A stretch of 29,270 nucleotides of DNA from a virus: positions 1 through 29,270 of the IMG/VR virus record IMGVR_UViG_3300045006_000312; one strand, 5' to 3'. Below are positions 7,284 through 14,390 of this stretch, in pieces. How positions within the stretch are numbered: the first letter of the stretch is position 1; the number at the start of each line of letters is the position of its first letter. The notes beneath the pieces were generated by a model, which was not told the origin of the DNA, did no database searches, and saw only the letters and a list, made by a program, of their open reading frames with translations. The translations under genes and the position numbers were made by a program.

Positions 7284-8018
7284 ATGGACGCAGTTGTGCT
7301 GTTCTCTGGTGGGTTGGACTCGACAACGGCGCTGTATTGGGCGTTGCTTCGCTTCGATCATGTTGTTGCCCTGCACTTTGATTACGGGCAACGGCATGCG
7401 GAGCCCGAACAGGCTGCGACGAACGCAATCTGCAACGTTCTGCAGTCCCCTTCCTGTAAGTACCGCCAACACTTCACTTACCGCCACCTTCGCCTTCCGG
7501 ACCAGTTGTTCCGCTCCGCGAACGCCCTCACCGGCGACGTTCCTATCCCCAGTGCGGCCTACGCCGACCTCGAGGGCGTCTCTCCAACGTACGTGCCGTT
7601 CCGAAATGGGAACCTGATCAGTGCTGCAGCGTCTGTTGCGGTGCAGATGAACTGCAGCGCTGTTGTGACAGCGAACCACGCGAATGACTGGGCGAACTGG
7701 GCTTACCCAGACTGTTCGCCCGAGTTCATCGGCGCGATGGCAAACGCCCTCTGGGTGGGGACCTACCAGCAGGTACGTCTGGTCTCCCCCTTCCTGCACA
7801 GGACCAAGGGCGAGATCGCCGCTGTGGGAGCGGTGCTCAACGTTCCGTATGAGCTGACGCGCTCGTGCTACACCGAAGCGGAGCTGCACTGCGGAACGTG
7901 CCCTACGTGCCGCGAGCGGCACGAGGCGTTCGCCGAGGCGCTGTATCCCGATCCGACGGTGTACGCACATCAGCCTAATGGCCCGGGCTGCCAGGTGAGC
8001 GGAGCACCACTCGCATGA
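7284..8018 (+). CDS. queC: 7-cyano-7-deazaguanine (preQ0) synthase QueC
   Basis: ATP-dependent conversion of 7-carboxy-7-deazaguanine and ammonia into preQ0, the last step of the pathway. 244 residues, close to the usual ~230. The N-terminal PP-loop SGGLDS (residues 8-13) binds ATP. FDYGQRHAEPE (about 32-42) and YPDCSPEF (about 141-148) are family signatures. The zinc site at the end comprises C195, C203, C206 and C209 in the SCYTEAELHCGTCPTCR context. The start is the ATG at 7284 with AGGAGG 9 nt upstream; the longer frame upstream is non-coding in character. All key residues are present, so activity is expected. Confidence 0.95.
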   Translation: MDAVVLFSGGLDSTTALYWALLRFDHVVALHFDYGQRHAEPEQAATNAICNVLQSPSCKYRQHFTYRHLRLPDQLFRSANALTGDVPIPSAAYADLEGVSPTYVPFRNGNLISAAASVAVQMNCSAVVTANHANDWANWAYPDCSPEFIGAMANALWVGTYQQVRLVSPFLHRTKGEIAAVGAVLNVPYELTRSCYTEAELHCGTCPTCRERHEAFAEALYPDPTVYAHQPNGPGCQVSGAPLA

Positions 8019-8224
8019 ATGCGAAGCGCGTCAACCGTTTCTTCTGCCGTGGCTGCCGCGACTTTCGTAAGAAGCGGAGCGAGCCACCGGTCTGCGGTGT
8101 CTGTGGACGTTCGCTGAACCGGATCCCGTACTGGAAGTGTGACGCGTGCGGCGCGTACCACGACTACCAAGCGCCAGCAAACAGCTGTTGTGGAGGAACC
8201 CATGCCCTACCAGCTAATCCGTAG
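8015..8224 (+). CDS. Small zinc-ribbon protein between queC and queD
   Basis: 69 residues; ATGA overlap with queC and a 23-nt overlap with queD. It contains CRGC (11-14), CGVC (27-30), CDAC (42-45) and a terminal CCGG, so one or two zinc ribbons joined by a basic linker (FRKKR). No named family. Its position inside the preQ0 genes and its nucleic-acid-binding look make it a candidate accessory factor for deazaguanine chemistry or DNA targeting, but this is only guilt by association. Confidence 0.65.
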   Translation: MNAKRVNRFFCRGCRDFRKKRSEPPVCGVCGRSLNRIPYWKCDACGAYHDYQAPANSCCGGTHALPANP

Positions 8225-8579
8225 GTTCAAGTTCGACGCAGCGCATCACCTCACAGACTACGACGGCGCCTGCGCGAACGTGCACGGCCATACCTACCAG
8301 GTCGAGTACACGGTGCAGCGGCCGGAACGCGACCTGCGCCCCTCTGGTCCGCCGATGGTGGAGGACTTCGCACGCCTCAAGGCAGCAGAGCAGATTGTGC
8401 GGGAGCTGCTCGATCACACAGATCTGAATAAGGCGCTAAACTACTCTGCGCCGACGGCCGAGTTCATCGCGACCTGGATCCACCAGCAGCTACAGCACCG
8501 CCTGCCTCACCTGCGCTGCCTGCGCGTGGACGTGTGGGAGACAGAGAACAGCTGTGCGACGTACATGCTAGAGGAGTAG
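8202..8579 (+). CDS. queD: 6-carboxy-5,6,7,8-tetrahydropterin synthase QueD
   Basis: Converts 7,8-dihydroneopterin triphosphate to 6-carboxytetrahydropterin, the step after FolE. 125 residues, normal for the family. The start is the ATG at 8202 with GGAGGA 4 nt upstream. Zinc ligands: H15 in FDAAHHL, and H28 and H30 in NVHGH. The catalytic Cys is C24 in the CxxxHGH motif. DHTDLN (71-76) and PTAEF (84-88) and a Glu in WETENSC (about 112-118) complete the active site. It fits the T-fold/PTPS superfamily well. Confidence 0.94.
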   Translation: MPYQLIRRFKFDAAHHLTDYDGACANVHGHTYQVEYTVQRPERDLRPSGPPMVEDFARLKAAEQIVRELLDHTDLNKALNYSAPTAEFIATWIHQQLQHRLPHLRCLRVDVWETENSCATYMLEE

Positions 8580-8583
8580 ACTG

Positions 8584-8814
8584 ATGTGGGGCTGCGTCCC
8601 CCGAGTGCCCCTGAGGATCCGGCTCGAGCGGGTGTTGGTTCTGAAAACCCGCCCAAAGTGCTTCTGGGGGAGCTTCATCGAACTTGACCCTCCGGACGGC
8701 GAGCCCCGAGCGAATGTCCTGGGGCCGTTTGAGAGTATCGAAGACTGTCGACGATTCGCTGAGGAGTGGAACCTCGAGACCGAGCGCGAGGTGGCTCAGC
8801 CAGCACTCTGTTAG
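8584..8814 (+). CDS. Hypothetical protein between queD and queE
   Basis: 76 residues, ATG preceded by GAGGAG at about 8 nt, 4 nt after queD and 11 nt before queE. A basic N-terminus is followed by an LGPFESIEDCRRFAEEW segment that looks like one beta strand and a helix. No family recognised. It may be a small adaptor, or an unrecognised enzyme subunit of the modification pathway; there is no direct evidence. Confidence 0.6.
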   Translation: MWGCVPRVPLRIRLERVLVLKTRPKCFWGSFIELDPPDGEPRANVLGPFESIEDCRRFAEEWNLETEREVAQPALC

Positions 8815-8825
8815 GAGCCCTAATC

Positions 8826-9605
8826 ATGATCCTCATCTGCGAGACGTTTGGGCCAACGATCCAAGGCGAGGGCTCGACCTGTGGGCGGGTGTGTCACTTC
8901 ATCCGCACTGCCGGGTGTGACTACGCCTGTGAGTGGTGTGACACCAAGTACGCGTGGGCCCAGACCCGAGAGGGGGGCGCACAGCAGATTGATGTTGCGC
9001 AGCTGCGCGAGTCCGTGCTCAGCGGAGCGGTGACTGTTGAAGAGGCCCTCTTCGAGGTCGCTCCCGCCTACCATGTCGTCCTGACGGGTGGGAACCCCTG
9101 CACCTACCCGGGACTCGGTCTCCTCATCGACCTTCTGCACGAGGTCGGTATCGGAACAACAGTGGAGACGCAGGGCTCGGTCTGGCAGGATTGGGTGAAC
9201 CGTGTGGGCCACCTCGTGATCGCCCCCAAGCTCCCATCCAGTGGGATGTGGGGCCGAACCGCCGAAGACGTCCCTGCCTTCTGCCGCGAGCTGGCCATGA
9301 CGACCTCGACCGAGTTCAAGTACGTCGTCAGCGTCGAAGACGAGGCTGCTTTCTGGGGTGACGTCGATGCGATACAGGCGCTGGAGGAGATGCTCCCGGG
9401 GGGCTGTCCGACAACGTTCCGGACGGTCCAGCCCATGACCTCCCCGGACGTGCATCCTGACGACGTTCCGGCACAGGCGCTGCAGAACTACGAGCTGCTG
9501 CTGCGGCTCTGGCTAGATAGCGCCCTTCTGCAGGCGCAATTTTCTGACATCCGCATCCTGCCCCAGCTGCATCGTTGTGTCTGGGGCAACAAGAGAGGTG
9601 TCTGA
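8826..9605 (+). CDS. queE: 7-carboxy-7-deazaguanine synthase QueE (radical SAM)
   Basis: Radical SAM enzyme that contracts 6-carboxytetrahydropterin to 7-carboxy-7-deazaguanine. 259 residues from the ATG at 8826 (AGGAG 9 nt upstream). ETFGPTIQGEG near the N-terminus is a QueE signature. The iron-sulfur motif is CxxxCxxC at C31, C35 and C38 (GCDYACEWCDTKYAW). LTGGNP downstream is the SAM-binding GGE-like element, with Asn in place of the usual Glu. Three residues typical of QueE core strands (HLVIAPKLPSSG) follow. Same operon as queC/queD. Confidence 0.94.
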   Translation: MILICETFGPTIQGEGSTCGRVCHFIRTAGCDYACEWCDTKYAWAQTREGGAQQIDVAQLRESVLSGAVTVEEALFEVAPAYHVVLTGGNPCTYPGLGLLIDLLHEVGIGTTVETQGSVWQDWVNRVGHLVIAPKLPSSGMWGRTAEDVPAFCRELAMTTSTEFKYVVSVEDEAAFWGDVDAIQALEEMLPGGCPTTFRTVQPMTSPDVHPDDVPAQALQNYELLLRLWLDSALLQAQFSDIRILPQLHRCVWGNKRGV

Positions 9606-10201
9606 TGTCTGTTACAGATGAGCTGGTTGCTGGCGACCTGCGGGCCGAGACTTCTAAGTGCGTGCGGAACCTCCTTGAGTGTCTGGTTCCCGAGCATCGG
9701 CTGGGCGGCCCGCATCTGTTCGATACACCGTCACGCGTTGCAGCCATGTGGGCAGATGAGCTGCTCCGCGGATATGCCGAAGATCCATCTGCGCATCTTC
9801 GGGTTCAGTTCCTTAGCCCCGGCGACCAGATGGTGATTGTCAGCCCCATCCCAGTCTACAGCGTCTGTGCCCATCACATGGTGCCGTTCGTGGGCGAGGC
9901 GCATATCGGCTACGTTCCATCGGAGACCATCGCCGGCCTCTCTAAGTTCGTCCGGCTAGTGGATGGGTACGCTCGCCGCCTCCAGACTCAAGAGGACTTG
10001 ACAGTCGAGATCATCAGAGCGATCGAGGACCGTCTGCGCCCGCAGGGTTGTGGGGTGGCGCTAGACTGCCAACACCTGTGTACCTGCATTCGCGGGGCTC
10101 TCGCGCCGAACACGCGGATGAAGACGCAAGCCTTTCGTGGTGTGATGCTCGACCGTGAGGCAGCCCGGGCTGAGTTCTTCAGTCAGATCGGACACACGTA
10201 A
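9605..10201 (+). CDS. folE: GTP cyclohydrolase I
   Basis: Converts GTP to 7,8-dihydroneopterin triphosphate, the entry to the deazaguanine pathway. 198 residues; the ATG overlaps the queE stop (TGATG). Zinc ligands C88 and H91 lie in VYSVCAHHMVPF, with the third Cys (C159 or C161) in QHLCTCIRG. Other family blocks: HIGYVP, GLSKFVRLVD and QTQEDLT. With its own FolE the phage need not rely on host pterin flux. The very close neighbours queC, queD and queE confirm the pathway. Confidence 0.94.
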   Translation: MSVTDELVAGDLRAETSKCVRNLLECLVPEHRLGGPHLFDTPSRVAAMWADELLRGYAEDPSAHLRVQFLSPGDQMVIVSPIPVYSVCAHHMVPFVGEAHIGYVPSETIAGLSKFVRLVDGYARRLQTQEDLTVEIIRAIEDRLRPQGCGVALDCQHLCTCIRGALAPNTRMKTQAFRGVMLDREAARAEFFSQIGHT

Positions 10202-10683
10202 TGCGCGCCTTGGTCGCCTTCGACCCGGGCAACACAACCGGGTACGTGATTCTAAAGCAGCCCGACCCTCACGGGCTGTGGCAGATCGCCGTCTCCGGGA
10301 CCTTCACGGACGAAGAAGCCGTCGATCAGGTTGGGGAGATCTTTGCGTGGGCACAGGCGCTGTTCGCCCGTCCACCCGCAGACATCACCGCTCTCTACGA
10401 GCAGATCCGGGTGTTTCACTCGTCCGTCAAGACCGAGGGTGTTGAGGTTATCGGGATCATTCGGGCGGTTGCGGCCCGATACGCCCAAACGATCGTCAAG
10501 CAGGATCCGGGCGCGATGCAGGGCCCAGCGAACTGGAAGATCGACCTTCCACCAGACTTTCGGGGTCACGCGAACCGGCACAAGCGCGATGCGTTGTACC
10601 ATGTCCTCGCTTACCTTGTGTCGCGGCAGAAGGACCGGAGCGTCATTCCGGTCGAGGGAGTCACATGGCGAAACCCCAGCTGA
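10201..10683 (+). CDS. RuvC-like (RNase H fold) nuclease
   Basis: 160 residues; start TAATG-overlaps folE. AFDPGNTTGY at residues 6-15 gives the first catalytic Asp (D8), LYEQ supplies E67, and HKRDALYHVLAYL supplies D130, in the order D-E-D of RuvC-type resolvases of phages. It probably resolves branched replication or recombination intermediates before packaging. Its place at the head of the recombination genes (RecB/Cas4-like, Sak4-like) fits. A Holliday-junction preference is inferred, not shown. Confidence 0.78.
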   Translation: MRALVAFDPGNTTGYVILKQPDPHGLWQIAVSGTFTDEEAVDQVGEIFAWAQALFARPPADITALYEQIRVFHSSVKTEGVEVIGIIRAVAARYAQTIVKQDPGAMQGPANWKIDLPPDFRGHANRHKRDALYHVLAYLVSRQKDRSVIPVEGVTWRNPS

Positions 10684-11681
10684 TCCACGTAACGTCCCGA
10701 GCCTCTTTCAAGCACTGCCGTCGCAAGTGGTGGTACGGCCATGTGCGCCGAATTCAGCCTGCGGGCGTCAAGCATGCGGCCCTCGCGCTCGGCACCTCTC
10801 TACACGCGGGCATGGCAGCCTACTACACCGCAATCTACAAGCGCCGAACCAGCTTCTCCACAGCTTATCAGAGAGGCGCGGCCGCCGCCTTGAAGACGTG
10901 GGCGGAAGAGATCCCGTTTCAGGATGTTGCTGAGCAGTTCATGGGCGACGTTGCGAAACACACACAGCTGACCGAGCTGCTCGAGTCAATGCTGTCCCAG
11001 TACATGCATTGGTGCGGCGCTCACGAGGCCTGGGATGAGCTGCTCGGGGTCGAGGTCCCATTGAGGCACAGGGTTGAGACAGCTCACGGGCCTGTGGTCC
11101 TGCAAGGAACGATCGACGCCCTGTTTCGGCGGGACGATCAGATCTGGATCGTCGATCACAAAACGGCGTCGCAGTACCGTAGTCCTGAGATGATGACGCT
11201 TGATGACCAGATGACCGCCTATATGTGGTTGGCGGCCCAAACGTATGGTAAGTTGCCTGGAGGCGTCTCGTACCGGCAGGTTCGGAAGAAGGTCCCGGTT
11301 GAGCCAGACGTGATTCGGGACGGTAGCCGCCTGTCAAAGCAGGTCAAGGACACAACGGTCGAGATGTACCTGGCCGCAATCAAGCGGCACGGCTTCGACC
11401 CCAGTGACTACGCAGACATTCTGGGATCGCTGGCGCAGAACGAGTTCGTCCGGGAGGAGGTGGTCAGCCCCACAACGTATCGGCTCGCGCACTTCGAAGA
11501 GATGCTGCAGGCGGAGCTGGATCTCATGCTCGATCCGAACGTTGTCTACTTCCCTTCCCCCTCATGGGAGTGCACTCGCATGTGTGATTACGCCATGCTG
11601 TGCCGGATCATGATGGAGGAGGGGGACACGTCGATCGCTGAGGACCTGTACTATGTAGAGAAGCGTCCAGAGGAGCGGTAA
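10665..11681 (+). CDS. PD-(D/E)XK nuclease with Cas4/AddB-type Fe-S cysteines
   Basis: 338 residues; overlaps the previous gene by 19 nt and has GGAG just before its ATG. The N-terminal HCRRKWWYG holds C18; the C-terminal cluster is C303, C307 and C313. The C...CxxxC(x5)C layout matches the Fe-S-anchored nucleases of the Cas4/AddB group. The catalytic core is GTIDALF (D151), IVDHKTA (D164, K166) and the QxxxY motif at Q182/Y186. It probably trims double-strand ends to ssDNA for the neighbouring Sak4-like recombinase. No CRISPR array is present, so a CRISPR role is not suggested. Confidence 0.85.
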   Translation: MAKPQLIHVTSRASFKHCRRKWWYGHVRRIQPAGVKHAALALGTSLHAGMAAYYTAIYKRRTSFSTAYQRGAAAALKTWAEEIPFQDVAEQFMGDVAKHTQLTELLESMLSQYMHWCGAHEAWDELLGVEVPLRHRVETAHGPVVLQGTIDALFRRDDQIWIVDHKTASQYRSPEMMTLDDQMTAYMWLAAQTYGKLPGGVSYRQVRKKVPVEPDVIRDGSRLSKQVKDTTVEMYLAAIKRHGFDPSDYADILGSLAQNEFVREEVVSPTTYRLAHFEEMLQAELDLMLDPNVVYFPSPSWECTRMCDYAMLCRIMMEEGDTSIAEDLYYVEKRPEER

Positions 11682-11682
11682 C

Positions 11683-12486
11683 ATGGCAAAGGCCGCAACG
11701 AAGCCGTCGAAGGCTACTGCCACGACTCTGCCCCAGCACTGGCTCAAGATGCTGGTCTACGGGCAGTCGGGGAGTGGGAAGACAACCCTGGCGTGTTCGG
11801 GAGTCGCCGACCCACGCATGATGCCCGGGCTGCTCGTCAACTTCGAGGGCGGAACGCTGTCTGTCCGCAGCCGCATCTCGAACATCAAACCGGCTGATGT
11901 TGGGACGATCGAGCCGGAGCCTGGGAAGTTGGACGTTGTCGATATTGCTTCCTGGCGGGACTTCGTCCAGGTCCAGAAGCAGCTCGAGGTGAACCCGGGC
12001 GCCTACCGATTCGTCTGCCTGGACAGCCTCTCCGAAGCGGGCTACCTTAGCCTGCTCACGCTTCTCGGCGCGACGAAGGCCTCGCAGGTCTCAGAGAAGC
12101 CCGAGGTGGCCGAGCTGCAAGACTTCCTGAAGCACTCCGCCCAGATGGAGGCGCTGATCCGCCTGTATCGGGACCTGCCCCTCCACGTGCTGTTCATCTG
12201 TGGCCTGGCGCTTCAGAAGAACCCCCGAACGAAGCTGGAACAGGCTGTTCCGAACTTGACCGGTAAACTCGTTGGGAAGGTCACCGGCCTCGTAGACACT
12301 GTGGGCTACCTAGATGTCCGCGAGACCATTGGGGACACGACCAACGAGCCCGAGGATGAGCGCGTTCTGTTCACGACTCTCACGGATGCGTACGTTGGGA
12401 AGGACCGCTCGGAGGGCCAGCTGCTTGGCCGCGAGATCATCGAGCCCACCCTTCCCCAGATCTTCGACCTGCTCCATCTGACGTGA
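11683..12486 (+). CDS. Sak4-like RecA-fold ATPase (AAA_24), recombination mediator
   Basis: 267 residues. Walker A GQSGSGKTT (27-35) and Walker B YRFVCLDSL (D114) lie in an N-terminal RecA-type fold; VNFEGG and a later HVLFICGLAL strand also fit. Phage Sak4 proteins are short RecA-like ssDNA-annealing ATPases that work with an SSB. The gene begins one base after the nuclease gene and is followed by a DUF669-like gene, a common phage arrangement. The N-terminal 15 residues are Lys/Thr/Ala-rich and flexible. Confidence 0.85.
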   Translation: MAKAATKPSKATATTLPQHWLKMLVYGQSGSGKTTLACSGVADPRMMPGLLVNFEGGTLSVRSRISNIKPADVGTIEPEPGKLDVVDIASWRDFVQVQKQLEVNPGAYRFVCLDSLSEAGYLSLLTLLGATKASQVSEKPEVAELQDFLKHSAQMEALIRLYRDLPLHVLFICGLALQKNPRTKLEQAVPNLTGKLVGKVTGLVDTVGYLDVRETIGDTTNEPEDERVLFTTLTDAYVGKDRSEGQLLGREIIEPTLPQIFDLLHLT

Positions 12487-12511
12487 TCACCCGCCCAAGG
12501 AGGGCAACACC

Positions 12512-13030
12512 ATGCCACGCACCGCTAAGCCTGATGCCGCAACCGTCCCTGAGGCCGATCTGGACGCAATCATGGCTGGAGGGATGGCGCTCGACATGTC
12601 CGGGGTTAGCGAGGGCTTCGAAGCCCTCCCTCCCGGCCGCTACGAGGCCGTGATCACTGACGTCACCGCCAAACAGGGTTCGAAGGCGCCGTACCTGAAC
12701 TGGGAGCTGACCATCGCTGAGGGCGAGTTCGAGGATCGGAAGCTGTGGCTGATGACCTCGCTCGCCCCCCAGGCCCTGTTCGGGATCAAGAACCTGATGC
12801 GCGCCGCAGGCATCGACCCCACAGAGCTGCAGGGGCCTGTGGTGATGCCGACACCGACGTTCTTCGTGGGCGCCCGCGTCGTGGCCATCACAACGCAAGA
12901 GGAATACCCCGAGGGCTCGGGCGAGATGCGGACGCGCGTCAAGACGCTGGACCGCTCCGACCACACGGCACCCCTCTCCCTGACGCCTCAGACAGGCAGC
13001 GGTGCGCGTCGGAGCCGTTCACGCGGGTAG
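12512..13030 (+). CDS. DUF669-like / SSB-like protein
   Basis: 172 residues with AAGGAGGG 8 nt before the ATG. The core, LPPGRYEAVITDV followed by YLNWELTIAEGEFEDRKLW and FGIKNLMRAAGI, matches the phage DUF669 type found beside Sak4-like ATPases and Cas4-like nucleases and thought to bind ssDNA. The C-terminus is Arg/Ser-rich instead of the acidic tip of classical SSBs. Probably the ssDNA partner of the preceding ATPase; binding is inferred from family and context. Confidence 0.75.
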   Translation: MPRTAKPDAATVPEADLDAIMAGGMALDMSGVSEGFEALPPGRYEAVITDVTAKQGSKAPYLNWELTIAEGEFEDRKLWLMTSLAPQALFGIKNLMRAAGIDPTELQGPVVMPTPTFFVGARVVAITTQEEYPEGSGEMRTRVKTLDRSDHTAPLSLTPQTGSGARRSRSRG

Positions 13031-13033
13031 GTC

Positions 13034-13086
13034 CTGAGCCCTACTCCGCCAGGAGGTAGTAGAGCACTTCTCGTAGTACGGCTCAG
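13034..13086 (+). ncRNA. Possible multi-stem RNA element
   Basis: CTGAGCC (13034-13040) and GGCTCAG (13080-13086) form a 7-bp closing stem. Inside are a bulged hairpin (CTACTCC with GGAGGTAG, loop GCCA) and a weak GAG/CTC hairpin, giving a three-way-junction shape of about 53 nt. It lies in the untranslated gap between the DUF669-like gene and the Cys-rich membrane gene. It might be a processing or attenuation element; only complementarity supports it. Confidence 0.35.
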
Positions 13087-13118
13087 CCTCCTGCACCAGA
13101 AGCAGAGGGAGCCCCAGA

Positions 13119-13259
13119 ATGCATCCGTCTAAGAACGCTGGGGAAGGGGCAGCGCACATCTTGGGGTGTAGCTGCTGTGTCGCCGTTGCCTGTATCTGCA
13201 TCACTGCGTACAAGATCACGGTCCTGATTATCACCTTTCTGGCTGGAGGGCCCCAGTGA
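13119..13259 (+). CDS. Cys-rich single-pass membrane peptide upstream of dpdA
   Basis: 46 residues. The ATG has GAGGGAG 8 nt upstream and the stop TGA (13257-13259) overlaps the GTG start of dpdA. About 10 polar residues are followed by a hydrophobic helix (residues ~14-42) that begins GCSCCVAVACICITA and contains five cysteines, with a short GGPQ tail. Topology suggests a small inner-membrane protein; function unknown. The tight overlap suggests translational coupling to the transglycosylase. Confidence 0.65.
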   Translation: MHPSKNAGEGAAHILGCSCCVAVACICITAYKITVLIITFLAGGPQ

Positions 13260-14146
13260 TCAAGATCGGCCTCATTGCGCCCACGCACCTCCTGCCCCAC
13301 ACACCGATGATGGATCGGTACCACCTGATCCTGAACCGGCTCGTCCTCGAGGACGGAGAGTACCGCCGCTTCTATCGTCAGGCGCTAGCCTCCGGCGAGC
13401 ACTACATCATTCTAGACAACGACGCCTGGGAGCAGGGCGCTGCTAGTAACATCGACGCGCTAGCCCGTGGCTTCGAAGCGCTGACCGATCAGCTCCCAGA
13501 GAAGTGCTTCTCTCATCTCGAGGTCGTCGTCCCAGACGTGCTGGGGGACTGTGACGCGACGATCCGCGCCGCCCGCGAGACGGCCCCCGTCTGGACGGGG
13601 TGGGCTTCGGACCACTCTGTGATGCACTTCATGCTCGTCCCTCAAGGAGCGACGCAGCTCGAGTGGCTCGAGTGCCTCCGGGCGCTTGTGGACGAGTACC
13701 TCGGTCTCGGGTTTTCGTGCGGGAACGTCTGTATCGGGATCCCTCGGCGGAACGAGGGTCTCGAGGGCGGGCACCGCCTTAGCATCCAACTCGTACGGAT
13801 GCACTCGCCGGACATCCCAATCCACCTGCTAGGGATCCCGAACGATCCGCGTCACATTGCGGGGCTCGAGCGGTCGCAGTTCAACATCCGTGGCATCGAC
13901 TCGGCAGAGCCCATTCTCCACGCCCTTTACGGAGACCGTCCGCTCAGTGCCGCGTACCTGGACGAGAAGCGGCATCAGATTAGGCGGCCTGAGGACTACT
14001 TCAGCCTGGACAAGCTGTCCTTGGACCTCACGTACTCGCTGTACCAGGACCGCGTCCGCCAAAACGTGTCCGGCCTCCGCGAGTGGCTGCTGCGCGCCCC
14101 CATCGAGATCCCAGAGGGAGTGAGGGATGAACCGCGAACAGATTAG
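13256..14146 (+). CDS. dpdA: DpdA-type DNA-guanine transglycosylase (TGT-like)
   Basis: Predicted to replace guanine in DNA by preQ0, by analogy with phage and bacterial DpdA proteins. 296 residues; GTG start at 13256 with GGAGGG 5 nt upstream. The TGT-like barrel residues in order are LDND (D54), VVPDVLGD (D94), MLVPQG (128-131, the family's A/VPQG loop), CIGIPRRNEG, and HLLGIP followed by IRGID (D215). D54 and D94 are the likely general base and nucleophile candidates by position. No C-terminal zinc site of tRNA TGTs is seen, as in other phage members. It is separated from queC-folE by the recombination genes but on the same strand. Confidence 0.85.
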   Translation: MIKIGLIAPTHLLPHTPMMDRYHLILNRLVLEDGEYRRFYRQALASGEHYIILDNDAWEQGAASNIDALARGFEALTDQLPEKCFSHLEVVVPDVLGDCDATIRAARETAPVWTGWASDHSVMHFMLVPQGATQLEWLECLRALVDEYLGLGFSCGNVCIGIPRRNEGLEGGHRLSIQLVRMHSPDIPIHLLGIPNDPRHIAGLERSQFNIRGIDSAEPILHALYGDRPLSAAYLDEKRHQIRRPEDYFSLDKLSLDLTYSLYQDRVRQNVSGLREWLLRAPIEIPEGVRDEPRTD

Positions 14147-14390
14147 TGATACAGACCGGGCGGCCGTGGCGGCTGTCATGGTGGAACTCAGCCTGGCTCG
14201 GGCCGCCCATCCACCGGTCCATTCCCTCCATGAGGGGTACGCCGTAATCCTCGAAGAGGTGGAGGAGCTCTGGGAGGAGGTCCGGAAGAAGCGTACCGAA
14301 GAGGCCTACCAAGAGGCTGCTCAGGTTGCGGTAACCGCGATCGGGCTGATGGGGGACATCCTGTCCGGGGCTGTGCGCAATGTCCGATAA
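14127..14390 (+). CDS. MazG-like nucleotide pyrophosphohydrolase domain
   Basis: 87 residues, overlapping dpdA by 20 nt. The all-helical pattern with EEVEELWEEVRKK (about 42-54) and EAAQVAVTAIGLMGD (about 63-77) matches the two metal-binding helices of MazG-like proteins, with the second helix having Gln where Asp is usual. Family members hydrolyse (d)NTPs to monophosphates and some phage versions act on alarmones. The role beside a DNA polymerase suggests nucleotide-pool control; the altered second helix leaves activity uncertain. Confidence 0.6.
   Translation: MNREQISDTDRAAVAAVMVELSLARAAHPPVHSLHEGYAVILEEVEELWEEVRKKRTEEAYQEAAQVAVTAIGLMGDILSGAVRNVR

Noticed and set aside
10665-11681. Cas4-like nuclease as evidence of a CRISPR system
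   Set aside because: No repeats with spacers, no other cas genes; the neighbours are phage recombination genes, where such nucleases are common.
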